From the NCBI GenBank assembly GCA_030040415.1, contig JASHTT010000168.1, positions 1 through 5,205 on the forward strand: a stretch of 5,205 nucleotides of DNA, read 5' to 3'. Positions within the stretch are counted from its first letter, which is position 1. Each line of letters opens with the position of its first letter. Source of the stretch: Streptosporangiaceae bacterium (GTDB taxonomy: Bacteria > Actinomycetota > Actinomycetes > Streptosporangiales > Streptosporangiaceae). Below the pieces are notes generated by a model. The model was not told where the DNA came from and did no database searches. It saw nothing but the letters and a program-made list of their open reading frames with translations. Both the position numbers and the translations under genes were made by a program. Of the stretch, positions 4,950 through 5,205 are shown piece after piece.

Positions 4950-5205
4950 TTACCCGCCAGCAGCCTGGCCAGCGCTGAGGAACTCGCCGATATCCCGCAG
5001 CAGCGCCGCCTTGGACTTCGCCCCGACGACCTGCTGGACGAGCCGGCCGCCAGAGAACACGCACACGGTGGGCACGTGCAGCACCTGGTAGCGCCGCGCA
5101 GTCGCCGGGTTCTCGTCCACGTTGACCTTAACCAGGTCCAGCCGGCCGGCGTGATCGGCGGCGATGGACTCGAGCACGGGCGCAACCATGCGGCACGGGC
5201 CGCAC
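4950..5205 (-). CDS. Thioredoxin (N-terminus outside the window)
   Basis: The C-terminal 84 residues or so of a thioredoxin-fold protein, a cytoplasmic dithiol oxidoreductase that reduces protein disulfides. The frame enters at the right edge, and its first full codons read CGPCRMVAPVLE: the active-site CGPC (5204-5193) and the start of helix 2. Next come LDLVKVNVDENPATARRYQV, the cis-proline loop HVPT, and the last strands and helix (CVFSGGRLVQQVVGAKSK, ALLRDIGEFL), all in canonical thioredoxin order. The WAxW segment and the start are beyond the window. The gene stops at TAA 4952-4950 after the short tail SAGQAAGG. A neighbouring frame carries a more coding-like tail (see findings), so the 3' end may be frameshifted or the read may hold an indel. 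Context gives no specific partner; it could be cotranscribed with the PHP gene. Confidence 0.92.
   Translation of the reverse strand, partial: CGPCRMVAPVLESIAADHAGRLDLVKVNVDENPATARRYQVLHVPTVCVFSGGRLVQQVVGAKSKAALLRDIGEFLSAGQAAGG

Noticed and set aside
4840..5064. N-terminal extension of the PHP protein
   Set aside because: The extra residues are Cys/Trp/Arg-rich and overlap the thioredoxin gene in another frame; PHP proteins start almost directly with the DxHxH motif.

Overview
The window is GC-rich (about two thirds or more G+C by eye), with strong G/C bias at third codon positions and many GTG starts. This points to a high-GC actinomycete (Actinomycetota), and the mycofactocin genes fit that. 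I cannot name a genus from the sequence.

Left part (1-1431): the regulatory head of a mycofactocin locus. On the minus strand are mftA (50-aa peptide precursor ending IDGMCGVY), mftB (PqqD-like peptide chaperone) and the first 17 codons of what is probably mftC (radical SAM peptide maturase), which runs off the left edge. The TetR-family regulator mftR is divergent on the plus strand. The 83 bp between mftA and mftR hold several GTGACG/CGTCAC half-sites, a palindromic TAACGTTA that can serve as a -10 in both directions, and a plausible mftA promoter whose 18-bp spacer contains a perfect inverted repeat. A long, nearly perfect hairpin lies between mftB and mftC. Established biology: MftC with MftB modifies the C-terminal Val-Tyr of MftA, which later steps turn into the redox cofactor mycofactocin; MftR represses the cluster.

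Middle part (1460-3864, plus strand): three genes follow mftR closely, with gaps of 28 and 45 bp and then a 4-base GTGA overlap. They encode a RimJ/RimL-like GNAT acetyltransferase, a PLP-dependent cystathionine gamma-lyase/synthase-family enzyme with some atypical active-site surroundings, and a class I SAM-dependent methyltransferase. The last two are probably translationally coupled. All four plus-strand genes could share one transcript; no functional link to mycofactocin is proven.

Right part (3865-5205): a short convergent intergenic region carries a 23-bp tandem repeat, whose first copy contains the methyltransferase stop codon, and a GC-rich hairpin. Then, on the minus strand, come a PHP-domain phosphoesterase resembling HisK-type histidinol-phosphatase and, upstream of it at the right edge, a thioredoxin cut just before its CGPC active site. 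The thioredoxin 3' end shows a possible reading-frame shift.

No tRNA, rRNA, insertion sequence or CRISPR array was seen.
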